This document shows positions 40,971-50,153 of a stretch of 64,000 bases of DNA, piece by piece. Position 1 is the first letter of the stretch. Every line of letters begins with the position of its first letter. The translations under genes and the position numbers were made by a program. The DNA is taken from positions 19,102 to 83,101 of the forward strand of contig CAVGBO010000052.1 of NCBI GenBank assembly GCA_963627465.1. The letters run 5' to 3'. Origin of the DNA: CAKUFA01 sp963627465. GTDB taxonomy: Bacteria > Bacillota > Clostridia > Christensenellales > Aristaeellaceae. The notes beneath the pieces were generated by a model. It searched no databases. It was given only the letters and a program-made list of their open reading frames with translations, and was not told the DNA's origin.

Positions 40971-41420
40971 TTAGAATCCTTTTTTGCTGTCCATCAGCAT
41001 GGTCACAGGCCCGTCGTTCACAAGGCTGACCTGCATGTCTGCCCCGAACCGGCCGGTTTCCACGTGAATCCCCTTCTGCCGCCAAGCGGCTACCAGCTCT
41101 TCGTAGAGCCGGTTGGCTTCCTCCGGGCGCATGGCAGCGATAAAGCTGGGACGGCGGCTGCTCCGGGCGTCCCCGTACAGGGTGAATTGGCTTACCGCCA
41201 GAATTTCGCCCCCGATTTGCGTTAGGGACAGGTTCATCTTGCCGTTTTCATCCTCGAAGATGCGCAGGTTCGGCACTTTTTCCGCCATGTAGTGCACATC
41301 CTGATCCGTGTCTTCCACCCCGGCGCCGATGAGCACCATGTACCCCTTGCCGATCTGCCCGATGATTTCACCATCCACCTGAACGCTTGCCTTGGTTACA
41401 CGCTGTACCACGCAACGCAC
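40971..41420 (-). CDS. dtd: D-aminoacyl-tRNA deacylase
   Basis: This 149-residue protein is the normal DTD length. The signature strands SQFTLYGD and the NDGPVTMLMDSK C-terminus (the Gly-cisPro chirality motif GP) are present. It begins with GTG, preceded by GGGGTGATT, 4 nt after the relA stop codon, so translation is probably coupled. The enzyme removes D-amino acids mischarged on tRNA. The position after relA is conserved in Firmicutes. Confidence 0.95.
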   Translation of the reverse strand: MRCVVQRVTKASVQVDGEIIGQIGKGYMVLIGAGVEDTDQDVHYMAEKVPNLRIFEDENGKMNLSLTQIGGEILAVSQFTLYGDARSSRRPSFIAAMRPEEANRLYEELVAAWRQKGIHVETGRFGADMQVSLVNDGPVTMLMDSKKGF

Positions 41421-41424
41421 ACAA

Positions 41425-43632
41425 TCACCCCGTTACACGGAACACGTCAATCACGTCGCTCCGCTTTCTCAGCTGCTTAATCACCTTGTCCATTTCGTCC
41501 CTTGTGCGCACTTCCAGCGTCAGGCGAATGGAGGAGGTTTTGGTCTTTTCGTCCACCTGGGCGGAGATGGCCTTAATGGGCACGTTCAAGGCACCGATGT
41601 AGGTAGCCATTTCACCCAGCAGGCTCACATGATCATAGGCCACCACCTTGATGGAGGCGTAGAAGCTGGTGCCGTCGCTGTCTGCCCAGGCCACATCCAC
41701 CCGGCGTTCGCTTTCCCCGTTCAGGGCATTGGGGCACTCTGCCTTGTGAATGGTCACCCCACGGCCACGGGTAATGTAGCCCACAATATCGTCCCCGGGC
41801 ACAGGGGAACAGCACATGGCGAAGCGGACGGGAATGTCCATATCCTCCATGCCGGCAAGGATCACACCGTGGGTGTTCTTGCCGCCTGAGCGGTGCTGAG
41901 GGGCTTCTACCGTTTCGGGAATCTCCTCCAGCTTGGGCCCTTGTGCCTGCTCGTGGGCACGCTGCTCGTCAATCAGCCTTGTAACCACGTAGGCGGAGGC
42001 CATGCCCCCGTAGCCTACGGCACCGTAAATATCATCCAGCTCCTGGAAGCCGTACTTCTTCAGCAGACCATCGTAGTATTCCGGCTTGATGACACTGGCA
42101 GGCTGCACGCCTCTGCGGCGGCACTCCCGCTCCACCATGTCCCGGCCTTTTTCGATGTTTTCCTCCTTCATTTCCTTCTTCAGGAACTGACGGATCTTCG
42201 ACTTGGCCTGGGGGGTTTTGCAAATGCGGAGCCAGTCCGCACTGGGACCTTTGCAGGAGGCGGAGGTCATCACCTCCACCCGGTCGCCGGTTTCCAGCGG
42301 GGTATCCAGGGGCACAATGCGGCCGTTCACCTTGGCACCCACGCACTTGTTGCCCACGCCGGAGTGAATGCGGTAGGCAAAGTCCAGGGGGGTCGCCCCC
42401 TTGGGCATGCTGACCACATCTCCCTTGGGGGTGAACAGGAAGACTTCCTCGGAGAACAGGTCTGTCTTCAGGGTATCCACAAATTCCTTGCCGTCCCGGG
42501 CATCGTTCTGCCACACAAGGATCTGCCGCACCCAGTACAGCTTGCTGTCCAGATCATCCGCCGGGCTGCCGCCTTCCTTGTAGCGCCAGTGGGCGGCAAT
42601 GCCGTACTCAGCCACCCGGTGCATTTCCCAGGTGCGAATCTGCACCTCGAAGGGGAAGGGCATCTTCCGCCCGCCCACCACCGTGGTGTGGAGGGACTGG
42701 TACATGTTGGCCTTGGGCACGGAAATATAGTCCTTGAACCGGCCGGGAATCTGGTTCCACAGGGTGTGAACAATGCCCAGCACCGCATAGCAGTCCGGGA
42801 TGGTATCCACCAGCACCCGAATGGCAATCAGGTCATAAATCTGGTCGAAGGATTTGTTTTGCAGCACCATTTTCCGGTAAATGGAATAAAAATGCTTGGG
42901 TCTGCCGTCAATGTCATAGTGGATGTGCTGCTCGTCCAGCTTGGCGGACAGCTCCTCAATGACCATGCGGATGTTTTCCTGCCGCTCGGCACGCTTCATG
43001 CCCACCTTCTGCACCAGATTCTGGTATCCGGCAGGGTCGATGTACCGCAGGGACAGATCCTCCAGCTCCTGCTTAATGGCGTACACGCCCAAGCGGTGGG
43101 CAAGGGGTGCATAAATATCCAGCGTTTCCCGGGCAATGGCCACCTGCCGGGCTTCCGGCTGGTACTTCAGGGTGCGCATGTTGTGCAGCCGGTCGGCCAG
43201 CTTAATCAGCACCACCCGAATATCCTTGCCCATGGCAAGGATCATTTTTCTCAGGCTTTCCGCCTGGGCTTCTTCCTTATCGGCAAAGTCCAGCTTGTTC
43301 AGCTTGGTCACACCGTCCACCAGCTGGGCTACCTCGTCTCCGAATTCCTGACGGATGGTATCCAGGGTAATGCCCTCGCAGTCCTCAACGGTGTCATGGA
43401 GCAAACCCGCCGCAATGGTAGGCGGGTCGATCATCAATTCCGTGAGGATGCTTGCCACAAAGCAGGGGTGAACAAAATAAGGCTCGCCGCTCTTTCTCTT
43501 CTGCCCTTCATGGGCTTTCTCCGCAAAGCGATAGGCTTTCTCCACCAGCTTATAGCCGTCGCCGGGGTTATACTTCTGCACCCGTGCCAGCATTTGATCC
43601 AGCGGCATGGCTTCATAGGCCGTATAGGTCAT
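41425..43632 (-). CDS. relA: Bifunctional (p)ppGpp synthetase/hydrolase RelA/SpoT
   Basis: This 735-residue Rel protein has an N-terminal HD hydrolase domain with LLHDTVEDC, a synthetase domain with RFKDYISVPKANMYQSLHTTV, a TGS domain (EVFLFTPKGDVVSMPKGATPLDFAYRIHSGVG), a zinc-finger/helical region and a C-terminal ACT domain ending near RSDVIDVFRV. Both catalytic domains look intact, as in the single long Rel of Firmicutes. A GGAAAGGAGG site 7 nt upstream identifies the ATG at 43632 rather than the longer frame. It makes and degrades the stringent-response alarmone. Confidence 0.95.
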   Translation of the reverse strand: MTYTAYEAMPLDQMLARVQKYNPGDGYKLVEKAYRFAEKAHEGQKRKSGEPYFVHPCFVASILTELMIDPPTIAAGLLHDTVEDCEGITLDTIRQEFGDEVAQLVDGVTKLNKLDFADKEEAQAESLRKMILAMGKDIRVVLIKLADRLHNMRTLKYQPEARQVAIARETLDIYAPLAHRLGVYAIKQELEDLSLRYIDPAGYQNLVQKVGMKRAERQENIRMVIEELSAKLDEQHIHYDIDGRPKHFYSIYRKMVLQNKSFDQIYDLIAIRVLVDTIPDCYAVLGIVHTLWNQIPGRFKDYISVPKANMYQSLHTTVVGGRKMPFPFEVQIRTWEMHRVAEYGIAAHWRYKEGGSPADDLDSKLYWVRQILVWQNDARDGKEFVDTLKTDLFSEEVFLFTPKGDVVSMPKGATPLDFAYRIHSGVGNKCVGAKVNGRIVPLDTPLETGDRVEVMTSASCKGPSADWLRICKTPQAKSKIRQFLKKEMKEENIEKGRDMVERECRRRGVQPASVIKPEYYDGLLKKYGFQELDDIYGAVGYGGMASAYVVTRLIDEQRAHEQAQGPKLEEIPETVEAPQHRSGGKNTHGVILAGMEDMDIPVRFAMCCSPVPGDDIVGYITRGRGVTIHKAECPNALNGESERRVDVAWADSDGTSFYASIKVVAYDHVSLLGEMATYIGALNVPIKAISAQVDEKTKTSSIRLTLEVRTRDEMDKVIKQLRKRSDVIDVFRVTG

Positions 43633-43735
43633 ACTGCATCCTCCTTTCCATGGGATGTTTCGGCAAAGTGTCTTTGCCACGTTGCCGAGGTTTGCACGCA
43701 CTGGTCGAAGGGCTTTGCCCTTCTCCCTGCATCAC

Positions 43736-46093
43736 TTATGCTTTCTCTTTGCTGCCCATCCCCCGCAAATAGCGGATCAGGGGGCTGTCCCCCATGCTGA
43801 TCTTCCCTGTGCCCTCCTTGGGCTTAGGGGGCGGCAGCACCAGGTTGGCTCGGTAGGGGTTCAGGGTCATCTCCGCCAGACCCACCTGCGTAAAGGCGGT
43901 TAATCCGGTCAGCACCTGTTCCCGGGTCATGCCGGACTTTTCTGCCAGCACCCGGGGGGTTAAGTCCCCAGCCATGCAGCACCGGTACAGATGGCGAAGG
44001 TCATCATCCGTCAGCACCAGGGTGCGGAGCTGGCTTTCCAGCAGAGGATTCACCCGGAAGCAGTGGAGCTGTGCCCGGGGGCAGTGCTGGCGAATCCACG
44101 CTGCTTCACCGGGAATGGCTTCCCCATCCGCCAGGATGATGTGCTGCCACTGATCCGTCAGCTTGCTCACGTCCGGGGCGCACAGCAGGGTATTGAATCC
44201 ACGGGGATCCCTCACCTGCCCCACGGCAATATCCACCTTGCCCATCAGGGCGCAGTGGCGTGCCTTTTCCCGCTCGTGGGCGATGATCAGGGTGCCCATA
44301 CCGGTGCCCAGCAGCTTTTTCGCCCCGGCTTCGGTGATGGGCTTTTCTTCCTGGTGAACCTTGTTGAAATTCGCCGCCAGCAGGGTCATTTCCTGCAACA
44401 GGGGCTGAAAAAAGCCTTCTGCCTCCGGGCAGGGAATGCTGCCTTCCGCAGGACGCAGGGCTTTCACTTGCAATTGAGCGGTCACGTTCCCCCGGAATTC
44501 GTTCTTTTCCGGGGCGTAGAGGGCATCCACCACTTCCATGCCTTCATCCGCCGCATCCCCCAGGGAGAAGCCGATACCATCCCGCACCTGCCCGGCGGAA
44601 AACAGGGACAGCTTCAGGTGGCTCAGATCCTTGCCCACCCGGCGCATCTGCTGCACCTGAGCATTCCGCACAAGGAACACCGGCGGCGGATTGCCGAAGC
44701 CGGTCGGCTGCATCACGGCCAGCTGGTCAATCCACTGAAGGGTCACCCCGTCCAGGGGCATTTCCAGGTCATACTCCTGCCGGGGAATGTAGCAGTTCAG
44801 GTCGCACTGCTCCTCAATGGCCAGGTTCAGCCGCCGCCTAAGCTCCGGCACGTACTCCGCCCGCATGGTCAGTCCGGCGGCCTGCTCGTGTCCGCCATAG
44901 CGGATGAACAGATCCTTGCAGCAGGTCAGCATGGCATGAATGTTCACCCCGGGGATGGAGCGGCAGCTGCCCACCGCCGTATCCCCCTGACGGCTCAGCA
45001 CAATGGTGGGATAGTGCCACTTTTCGCACAGCTTTCCGGCGGTCAGGCCGATAACGCCGCTGTTCCAGCCCTCCCCCATGACCATCAGCACCCGGTCGTT
45101 GCGGAAGTCCGTTTCACGGCGCACCATGTCCGCCGCCTGGGCGGTCATGTCGTGCTCGATGCTCTGCCGCTGCTGGTTATTCTGCTGCAAGCGCAGTGCC
45201 AGCGCCTCTGCCCGGGTGGGATCCTTCGTCATCAGCAGTTCCACCCCGATGGCGGCCTCCTCCATGCGTCCCCCGGCATTAATGCGGGGAGCCAGCCGGA
45301 AGGCGATCTGGTCGCTGGTCATGGGCAGGGTGACCGCACTGACGGTCATCAGTGCCTTCAGTCCCGGCCGAGCGGTGCGCTCCATTCGTGCCATGCCTTC
45401 CCGGACGATGATCCGGTTTTCGTCAATCAGGGGTACCACGTCTGCCACGGTGGCCAGGGCGGCGATCTCCAGCTTATCCTCGATGCCGGTCATGCCCAGC
45501 AGTGCCTGACACACCTTCAGTGCCACCCCTGCACCGCACAGCCGCCGGAAAGGATAATCCCCCAGCAGGGGATTCAGCACCGCATCCGCCTGAGGAAGCG
45601 CTTCTGCCAGCTGGTGGTGATCGGTCACAATCACCTGCATGCCCAGCAGCTTTGCCAATCGAACTTCCTCCAGGTTGGTCACGCCGCAGTCCACGGTAAT
45701 GAGCAGTTTATATTTTTCCGCTATCTCCCGCACGGCCTTTTCGTTCAGCCCGTAGCCTTCGCTATGGCGGCTGGGGATGCGGAAATCCGCCTGACCGCCC
45801 ATGGCGCGCAGGGTTTCCAGCATGATACAGGTGGCGCTGACCCCGTCCACGTCGTAATCCCCGTAGACCAGGATGGGTGTCTGATCCGCCACTGCCTGCC
45901 GGATGATGGTCACGGCCTGATCCATGCCCTGCATCAGCATGGGATCGTGCAGCCGGGACAGGGACGGGTGCAGGAAGGCCTCTGCCTGATCCGGGGTGTT
46001 GATGCCCCGGCTAAGCATCAGCCCGCTGAGCCACAGGGGATAATCTCCTACCTGATGGGGCGCATCCCCGCCCCGCTGCACGAATTCAATCAT
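43736..46093 (-). CDS. recJ: Single-stranded-DNA-specific exonuclease RecJ
   Basis: This 785-residue RecJ carries the DHH-family motifs VYGDYDVDG (76-84) and VTDHHQ (156-161), the DHHA1 domain with GGHEQAAG, and the extended C-terminal region characteristic of Firmicute RecJ. The start is ATG with GAGGAA upstream. The gene sits between secF and relA as usual, but the apt gene normally found after recJ is absent: only 103 nt separate recJ from relA. RecJ degrades 5' single-stranded ends in recombination and mismatch repair. Confidence 0.95.
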   Translation of the reverse strand: MIEFVQRGGDAPHQVGDYPLWLSGLMLSRGINTPDQAEAFLHPSLSRLHDPMLMQGMDQAVTIIRQAVADQTPILVYGDYDVDGVSATCIMLETLRAMGGQADFRIPSRHSEGYGLNEKAVREIAEKYKLLITVDCGVTNLEEVRLAKLLGMQVIVTDHHQLAEALPQADAVLNPLLGDYPFRRLCGAGVALKVCQALLGMTGIEDKLEIAALATVADVVPLIDENRIIVREGMARMERTARPGLKALMTVSAVTLPMTSDQIAFRLAPRINAGGRMEEAAIGVELLMTKDPTRAEALALRLQQNNQQRQSIEHDMTAQAADMVRRETDFRNDRVLMVMGEGWNSGVIGLTAGKLCEKWHYPTIVLSRQGDTAVGSCRSIPGVNIHAMLTCCKDLFIRYGGHEQAAGLTMRAEYVPELRRRLNLAIEEQCDLNCYIPRQEYDLEMPLDGVTLQWIDQLAVMQPTGFGNPPPVFLVRNAQVQQMRRVGKDLSHLKLSLFSAGQVRDGIGFSLGDAADEGMEVVDALYAPEKNEFRGNVTAQLQVKALRPAEGSIPCPEAEGFFQPLLQEMTLLAANFNKVHQEEKPITEAGAKKLLGTGMGTLIIAHEREKARHCALMGKVDIAVGQVRDPRGFNTLLCAPDVSKLTDQWQHIILADGEAIPGEAAWIRQHCPRAQLHCFRVNPLLESQLRTLVLTDDDLRHLYRCCMAGDLTPRVLAEKSGMTREQVLTGLTAFTQVGLAEMTLNPYRANLVLPPPKPKEGTGKISMGDSPLIRYLRGMGSKEKA

Positions 46094-46116
46094 AGTGTTG
46101 ATTCCTCTCGTTTTTT

Positions 46117-46260
46117 GCGAGAGGGCAGCTTTTGTGCCAAAAGCTCCCTCTCGCGCTCTCCCCGAAAAGCAGCTAGGGGAAAGCTCTGCAGAAGTTGCTG
46201 CTCGAAGTTTACCCTTCCGGCACTACGTGCCGTCTCCCCTTTCAGGGGAGGTCGGGTAAA
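46117..46260. repeat. Composite inverted-repeat element upstream of recJ
   Basis: 46117-46154 is a long hairpin (GCGAGAGGG(C)AGCTTTT with its complement, one bulge). 46208-46260 is bounded by TTTACCC and GGGTAAA and contains two internal hairpins, CGGCAC/GTGCCG (46218-46232) and CTCCCC/GGGGAG (46234-46250). There is no coding capacity. The nested layout resembles small interspersed palindromic elements common between genes in gut Clostridia. The rest of 46094-46378 holds the secDF terminator and no gene. Confidence 0.6.
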
Positions 46261-46320
46261 TGAGACATGCCAAGGTGTCTTTGACATGTCCGCATTTCCT
46301 CTATCATACCACAAAGGTAC

Positions 46321-46350
46321 AAAAAAGAGGAGTCCCTTTCGGGGCTCCTC
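46321..46350 (-). terminator. Terminator of the secD-secF operon
   Basis: On the minus strand a 10-bp stem (one wobble) GAGGAGCCCC/GGGACTCCTC with a GAAA loop is followed by TTTTTT. It lies 28 nt beyond the secF stop codon, so recJ is a separate unit. Confidence 0.88.
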
Positions 46351-46378
46351 AATGAGTGACTCAGCGAACCAATTTGTC

Positions 46379-47275
46379 TTATGCCTTTTTCGGCTGCAGC
46401 TTGCGGGCACGCTTCTTTTCTTCCAGGAAGGCCCACACGTAGCCGTTGATCATGTTGGCACTGTACACGCCGCTGACGATGCCGATGATGATGGGCAGGG
46501 CGAATTCCTTGATGCTGTCCACACCCAGGATGTACAGGGTCACGATGGTGATCAGGGTGGTCAGGGTGGTGTTAATGGTACGACCCAGGCACTCACGCAC
46601 AGACTTGTTCACCACGTCCACCTTGGGGGCGGAGGGCATCTTCCGCACGTTTTCACGGATGCGGTCGAAGATCACGATGGTGTTGTTGATGGAGTAGCCC
46701 ACAATGGTCAGCATGGCAGCAATGTAGGAGCTGTTCATCTGGATCACATTGCGCAGCAGCACCATGAAGGCCCACATCATCAGCACGTCGTGGAGCAGGC
46801 CGAAGACGGCGGCCACGCCGCTGTTGAAGTCGAAGCGGATGGCGATGTAGATCAGCATCAGCGCACCGGCCAGCAGCACGGAGGTGAAGGCGTTGGTCAG
46901 CAGGGTCTGGCCTGCCACAGGGCCTACATAGCTCACGTCCCCGTCACGGGCAGCGGTGGGATACTTGGCAAACAGGGCTTCCTCGAAGGAGGCCTGCAGG
47001 GTCTGCACATCGTCCTGGTTAATGTCCTTGATGCGGATGTTCACTTCATCCGTGCCCTGCTCGGTCAGGGTGAAGGAGCCCACGTTCAGCTCCTTCAGGA
47101 TCTGTTCCACATCCGCCTTGTCATAGGTGCCGCCCATGGTGTACTCCATGGACAGACCGCCGGAGAAATCAATACCGTAATTTACACCCAGGCCGCAGAT
47201 GGTCAGCACCAGGGCGATCACCATAATGGCCGCAGAGACCATCAGGCAGATCTTGGAGCGATTCTTTACAGTCAT
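46379..47275 (-). CDS. secF: Protein translocase subunit SecF
   Basis: This 298-residue protein has six predicted membrane helices. The first-loop motif GIDFSGGLSMEYTM and the conserved helix 4-5 region (ALMLIYIAIRFDFNSGVAAVFGLLHD, YSINNTIVIFDRIREN) are diagnostic. The start overlaps the secD stop codon by 4 nt (ATGA). With SecD it uses the proton gradient to support late steps of SecYEG-dependent secretion. Confidence 0.96.
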   Translation of the reverse strand: MTVKNRSKICLMVSAAIMVIALVLTICGLGVNYGIDFSGGLSMEYTMGGTYDKADVEQILKELNVGSFTLTEQGTDEVNIRIKDINQDDVQTLQASFEEALFAKYPTAARDGDVSYVGPVAGQTLLTNAFTSVLLAGALMLIYIAIRFDFNSGVAAVFGLLHDVLMMWAFMVLLRNVIQMNSSYIAAMLTIVGYSINNTIVIFDRIRENVRKMPSAPKVDVVNKSVRECLGRTINTTLTTLITIVTLYILGVDSIKEFALPIIIGIVSGVYSANMINGYVWAFLEEKKRARKLQPKKA

Positions 47276-48600
47276 TTCTGCTCCTCCTTCTCAACCTGCT
47301 TTACCTTGGCGAACAGCCCGGTATTCTTGATGCCCAGGTTGACGATGTTCTTCATCAGGAAGCGGGTGACCACCACAGCCGTGAACATGGAGGTGACAAC
47401 ACCCAGCAGCAGGGTCTTGGCGAAGCCCTGGATGGAGCCGGTGCCGTAGAACATCAGCACGATGGCGGCAATCAGGGTGGTCACGTTAGCGTCCAGCACA
47501 GCGCTCATAGCGTTCTTGAAGCCTGCACGCACGGCAGCCCGGAGGGGACGGCCTGCACGGAGTTCTTCATTGAACCGCTCGAAGATCACCACGTTGGCGT
47601 CCACAGCCATGCCGATGCCCAGCACGATACCGGCCAGACCGGGCAGGGTCAGCTGGATGCCGGGGATGACCGCCAGCAGGAAGAACAGCAGGATGATGTA
47701 GATGCACAGTGCCCAGCTGGCGATGACGCCGTTCAGGCGATAGCGGACGATCATCACCAACATCACCAGCAGGATGCCGATGATGGCAGCCGTTACGGTG
47801 GTGGACAGAGCGTCACTGCCCAGGGTGGCGGACACGGTGTCCACCTTCTGCTGGGTCAGCACCAGGGGCAGAGCGCCGGACTGAATCTGGGCGGCCATGG
47901 TCTGGGCACGCTCCAGGCTGCCCATGCCGTTAATCACGCCCTGACCGCCGGTAATGGCGGACTGCACCGTGGGGGACATAAGCAGTTCATCATCCAGGTA
48001 GATGGAGATGGTCTTGCCGATGTTGGCAGCAGTGGCCTGTGCAAACACGGTTGCGCCTTCGCTGGTCAGCTTGAAGCTGATCACGTAGTCGGCCTGATCG
48101 CTGTCGTAGCCGCCCACGGCGGTCTGCACCATGGAGCCGTCCATGATCAGGTTGCCGTCAGCATCCTTGAACTCCAGCTTGGCAGGGGTGCCGATCAGGT
48201 CCAGCACGGCCTTGGGATCATCCGTATCCGGGATTTCCACACGGATGCCGTCAGTGCCGATGCGCTGCACGGTGGCTTCGGAGTAGCCCTTATCCGTCAG
48301 ACGGTTCTGGATTACGCTGATGGTGCCTTCCATGAGGGAGTCAAAGTCAGCGTCGCTGTTTTCCGGCCGGGCTGCGGAGTACTCCACGTACACGCCGCCC
48401 CGCAGATCCAGACCCAGGGACAGGCTGGAGGGCCAATTGTCCGCATTGGTGGTAGGCAGCCAGCTCTTCAGCTTGTACAGGCCGCGGGCGTCCAGGTTCA
48501 TGCCCGTTACGCCGATGACGCCCAGCGCCACCGTCAGCACGAACACGATGACCAGCAGGACGATGGACTTCGTCTTGCTGCTCGTCTTCTTTGCTTTCAT
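47272..48600 (-). CDS. secD: Protein translocase subunit SecD
   Basis: This 442-residue protein has a first membrane helix (residues 12-33), the LGLDLRGGVYVEY motif, a large extracytoplasmic P1 region, and the C-terminal membrane half with GIGMAVDANVVIFERFNEELRAG. A GGAGGTC site supports the ATG at 48600; a TTG six codons upstream is unlikely. SecD and SecF remain separate genes here, unlike the fused SecDF of Bacillus. Confidence 0.96.
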   Translation of the reverse strand: MKAKKTSSKTKSIVLLVIVFVLTVALGVIGVTGMNLDARGLYKLKSWLPTTNADNWPSSLSLGLDLRGGVYVEYSAARPENSDADFDSLMEGTISVIQNRLTDKGYSEATVQRIGTDGIRVEIPDTDDPKAVLDLIGTPAKLEFKDADGNLIMDGSMVQTAVGGYDSDQADYVISFKLTSEGATVFAQATAANIGKTISIYLDDELLMSPTVQSAITGGQGVINGMGSLERAQTMAAQIQSGALPLVLTQQKVDTVSATLGSDALSTTVTAAIIGILLVMLVMIVRYRLNGVIASWALCIYIILLFFLLAVIPGIQLTLPGLAGIVLGIGMAVDANVVIFERFNEELRAGRPLRAAVRAGFKNAMSAVLDANVTTLIAAIVLMFYGTGSIQGFAKTLLLGVVTSMFTAVVVTRFLMKNIVNLGIKNTGLFAKVKQVEKEEQK

Positions 48601-48657
48601 AATGTTTCTGACCTCCAAATTGATTGATGAAATGGGATGATGGATGGAGGATCCGGT

Positions 48658-49014
48658 CTATCCGGCCATCCTTTCCGGTGGAAAGGCCTGATAGACGGTG
48701 CGGATGTAGGTTCGGCTAAGCACGGGGTGCCCGTTCTGATCCGCCGCTCGCACGCTGCCGGCAGTGTCGCCGCCCTCCTGCTGCTTTTCCGGGGCAGGCA
48801 GGGAAGTTTTCGCCCTCATCGTCTCCGTTTCGCAGGGGTGATCCACCCGGGCGTTCCCCTCCGGGGAGGTGAGCGCCACCTGGGCAGCCATGGGGGGCAA
48901 GGGAGCCGGGGAAGCCTTCGCCCCCTCCTCCGGCCCTTCGACCAAGGCGGAAGAGCCGAGCACAAGCAGCCAGACAGCCAGCAAAAGCAGCCCAACATGC
49001 AGGATGCGCTTCAC
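48658..49014 (-). CDS. Small membrane-anchored protein upstream of secD, function unknown
   Basis: I call a 118-residue protein starting at GTG 49014, with AAAGGGGGAG 4 nt upstream and a very good promoter 40 nt before it. The longer open frame extends through the promoter and cannot be all translated. Residues 5-22 form one hydrophobic segment (ILHVGLLLLAVWLLVLGSSA), followed by a Pro/Glu/Ala-rich hydrophilic tail with no known domain. It is probably a type II or signal-anchored protein of the cell envelope. It lies 57 nt upstream of secD and is co-transcribed with it. I do not recognise a family. Confidence 0.65.
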   Translation of the reverse strand: MKRILHVGLLLLAVWLLVLGSSALVEGPEEGAKASPAPLPPMAAQVALTSPEGNARVDHPCETETMRAKTSLPAPEKQQEGGDTAGSVRAADQNGHPVLSRTYIRTVYQAFPPERMAG

Positions 49015-49053
49015 CGCTCTCCCCCCTTTTCCGAATCTACGCACATTGTCTAC

Positions 49054-49082
49054 ATTATAGCGGCTTTCTGCCGGTGCGTCAA
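49054..49082 (-). promoter_or_regulatory. Promoter of the secDF operon
   Basis: TTGACG, a 17-nt spacer and TATAAT on the minus strand, ending 40 nt before the GTG start of the small anchored protein. Confidence 0.85.
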
Positions 49083-49141
49083 CCGGGGGAAAAGCAAAAA
49101 AGAGGAAGAATTTACCGCTCAAAATGACGCAAAATGGCTCG

Positions 49142-49170
49142 TTGTCCTTTTCGGAGGGATGTGCTATAAT
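49142..49170 (+). promoter_or_regulatory. Promoter of the GDPD-kinase-phosphorylase operon
   Basis: TTGTCC, a 17-nt spacer and TATAAT, divergent from the secDF promoter. Confidence 0.75.
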
Positions 49171-49242
49171 GACTGCCATTCCGTTCATCCCCCGTTAGAG
49201 CGCTACACCCGAGGGGCTGAACGATGAGCGAGAAGGTGCATT

Positions 49243-50058
49243 ATGAGGGAAAATCAGCAGCGGGTACTGATTGCCTCCCACCGGGGGCACTTCAGCGGAA
49301 ACATTGTGGAGAACACCCTGCCGGCCTTTGAAGCGGCCATCCGCAGCGGTGCCGACATTGTGGAGACCGACATTCATCTGACCCGGGACAATGTGATGAT
49401 CCTCTTCCACGACCCCAGCCCCCTTCGTCTGCTGGGGCTGCCGGGGAAGGTCAGCGACTATACCTTGGAGGAGCTTCGTGCAGGCAGGCTGAAGAACGTG
49501 ATCGGGGAACCTTCCGACTGGCACATCAACACCCTGGAGGAATTCCTCCGTGCCATGAAGGGGCGGGTGATGATCAACCTGGATCAGTGCTGGGGCTTTA
49601 TGGATCAGGTGTATGACCTGGTGGAGGCTATGGGCATGGAGGATCAGGCACTGATCAAAGGCCGTGCGCCCTATGATGAGGCAGTGGCGTGGGCAGGCAA
49701 GCGTCACTGGAAGCCCAAGTTCATCCCCATTATCGCCAACGACAAGGAGATTCCCCTGTTCGAGGCACTGCCCAAGGAGATGGACATTCCCCTGGTGGAA
49801 GTGTTCCTGACCCACGACGAGGACAGGCTGATTTCCCCGGCATTCGTGGCCGGGCTGAAGCAGCGGGGTATCAAGCTGTGGGTCAACAGCCTGAGCCTGG
49901 GCAGCGGCATTGACTTATCCGCCCATCATGACGATGATGTATCCGTCACCGATGCCCCGGAAAAGGGCTGGGGCTGGCTTATCGATCACGGGGTGGAAGT
50001 GATTCAGACCGACTGGCCGTCAGAGCTGCGGCGGTATCTGGATCGCATTGGCAAATAA
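49243..50058 (+). CDS. Glycerophosphodiester phosphodiesterase, cytoplasmic
   Basis: This 271-residue TIM-barrel GDPD has H13-R14 (SHRGH), the metal ligands E41 and D43 (VETDIHLT), H56 (FHD) and late LWVNSLSLGSG and QTDWP segments. There is no signal peptide, so it should act on imported glycerophosphodiesters or related phosphodiesters in the cytosol. It is the first gene of a plus-strand unit followed by the P-loop kinase and GH13_18 protein. A link to glycerol-containing glucosides is possible but not shown. Confidence 0.88.
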   Translation: MRENQQRVLIASHRGHFSGNIVENTLPAFEAAIRSGADIVETDIHLTRDNVMILFHDPSPLRLLGLPGKVSDYTLEELRAGRLKNVIGEPSDWHINTLEEFLRAMKGRVMINLDQCWGFMDQVYDLVEAMGMEDQALIKGRAPYDEAVAWAGKRHWKPKFIPIIANDKEIPLFEALPKEMDIPLVEVFLTHDEDRLISPAFVAGLKQRGIKLWVNSLSLGSGIDLSAHHDDDVSVTDAPEKGWGWLIDHGVEVIQTDWPSELRRYLDRIGK

Positions 50059-50118
50059 CAGGCAGAACCATTCCCAAGGAGAACGGTGAAAACATGTAAA
50101 TCTCGGCAACGTGGCACC

Positions 50119-50132
50119 GCCGCTTTGTCGAC
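50119..50132. repeat. Fragment of the interspersed repeat seen at 11903-11916
   Basis: An exact 14-nt match (GCCGCTTTGTCGAC) lies just before the kinase ribosome site. The neighbouring TCGGCAACGTGGCACC has no other partner that I found. Confidence 0.4.
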
Positions 50133-50153
50133 TAATAGAAGGAGGACAATCCC

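Noticed and set aside
43991..47449. 1152-codon plus-strand frame across recJ, the spacer and secF/secD
   Set aside because: It runs through two terminators and an inverted-repeat element, and is antisense to three recognisable genes. An artefact of biased codon use.
48658..49188. Longer (176-codon) version of the protein upstream of secD
   Set aside because: The upstream 58 codons would lie across the consensus promoter. The internal GTG with AAAGGGGGAG is the better start.
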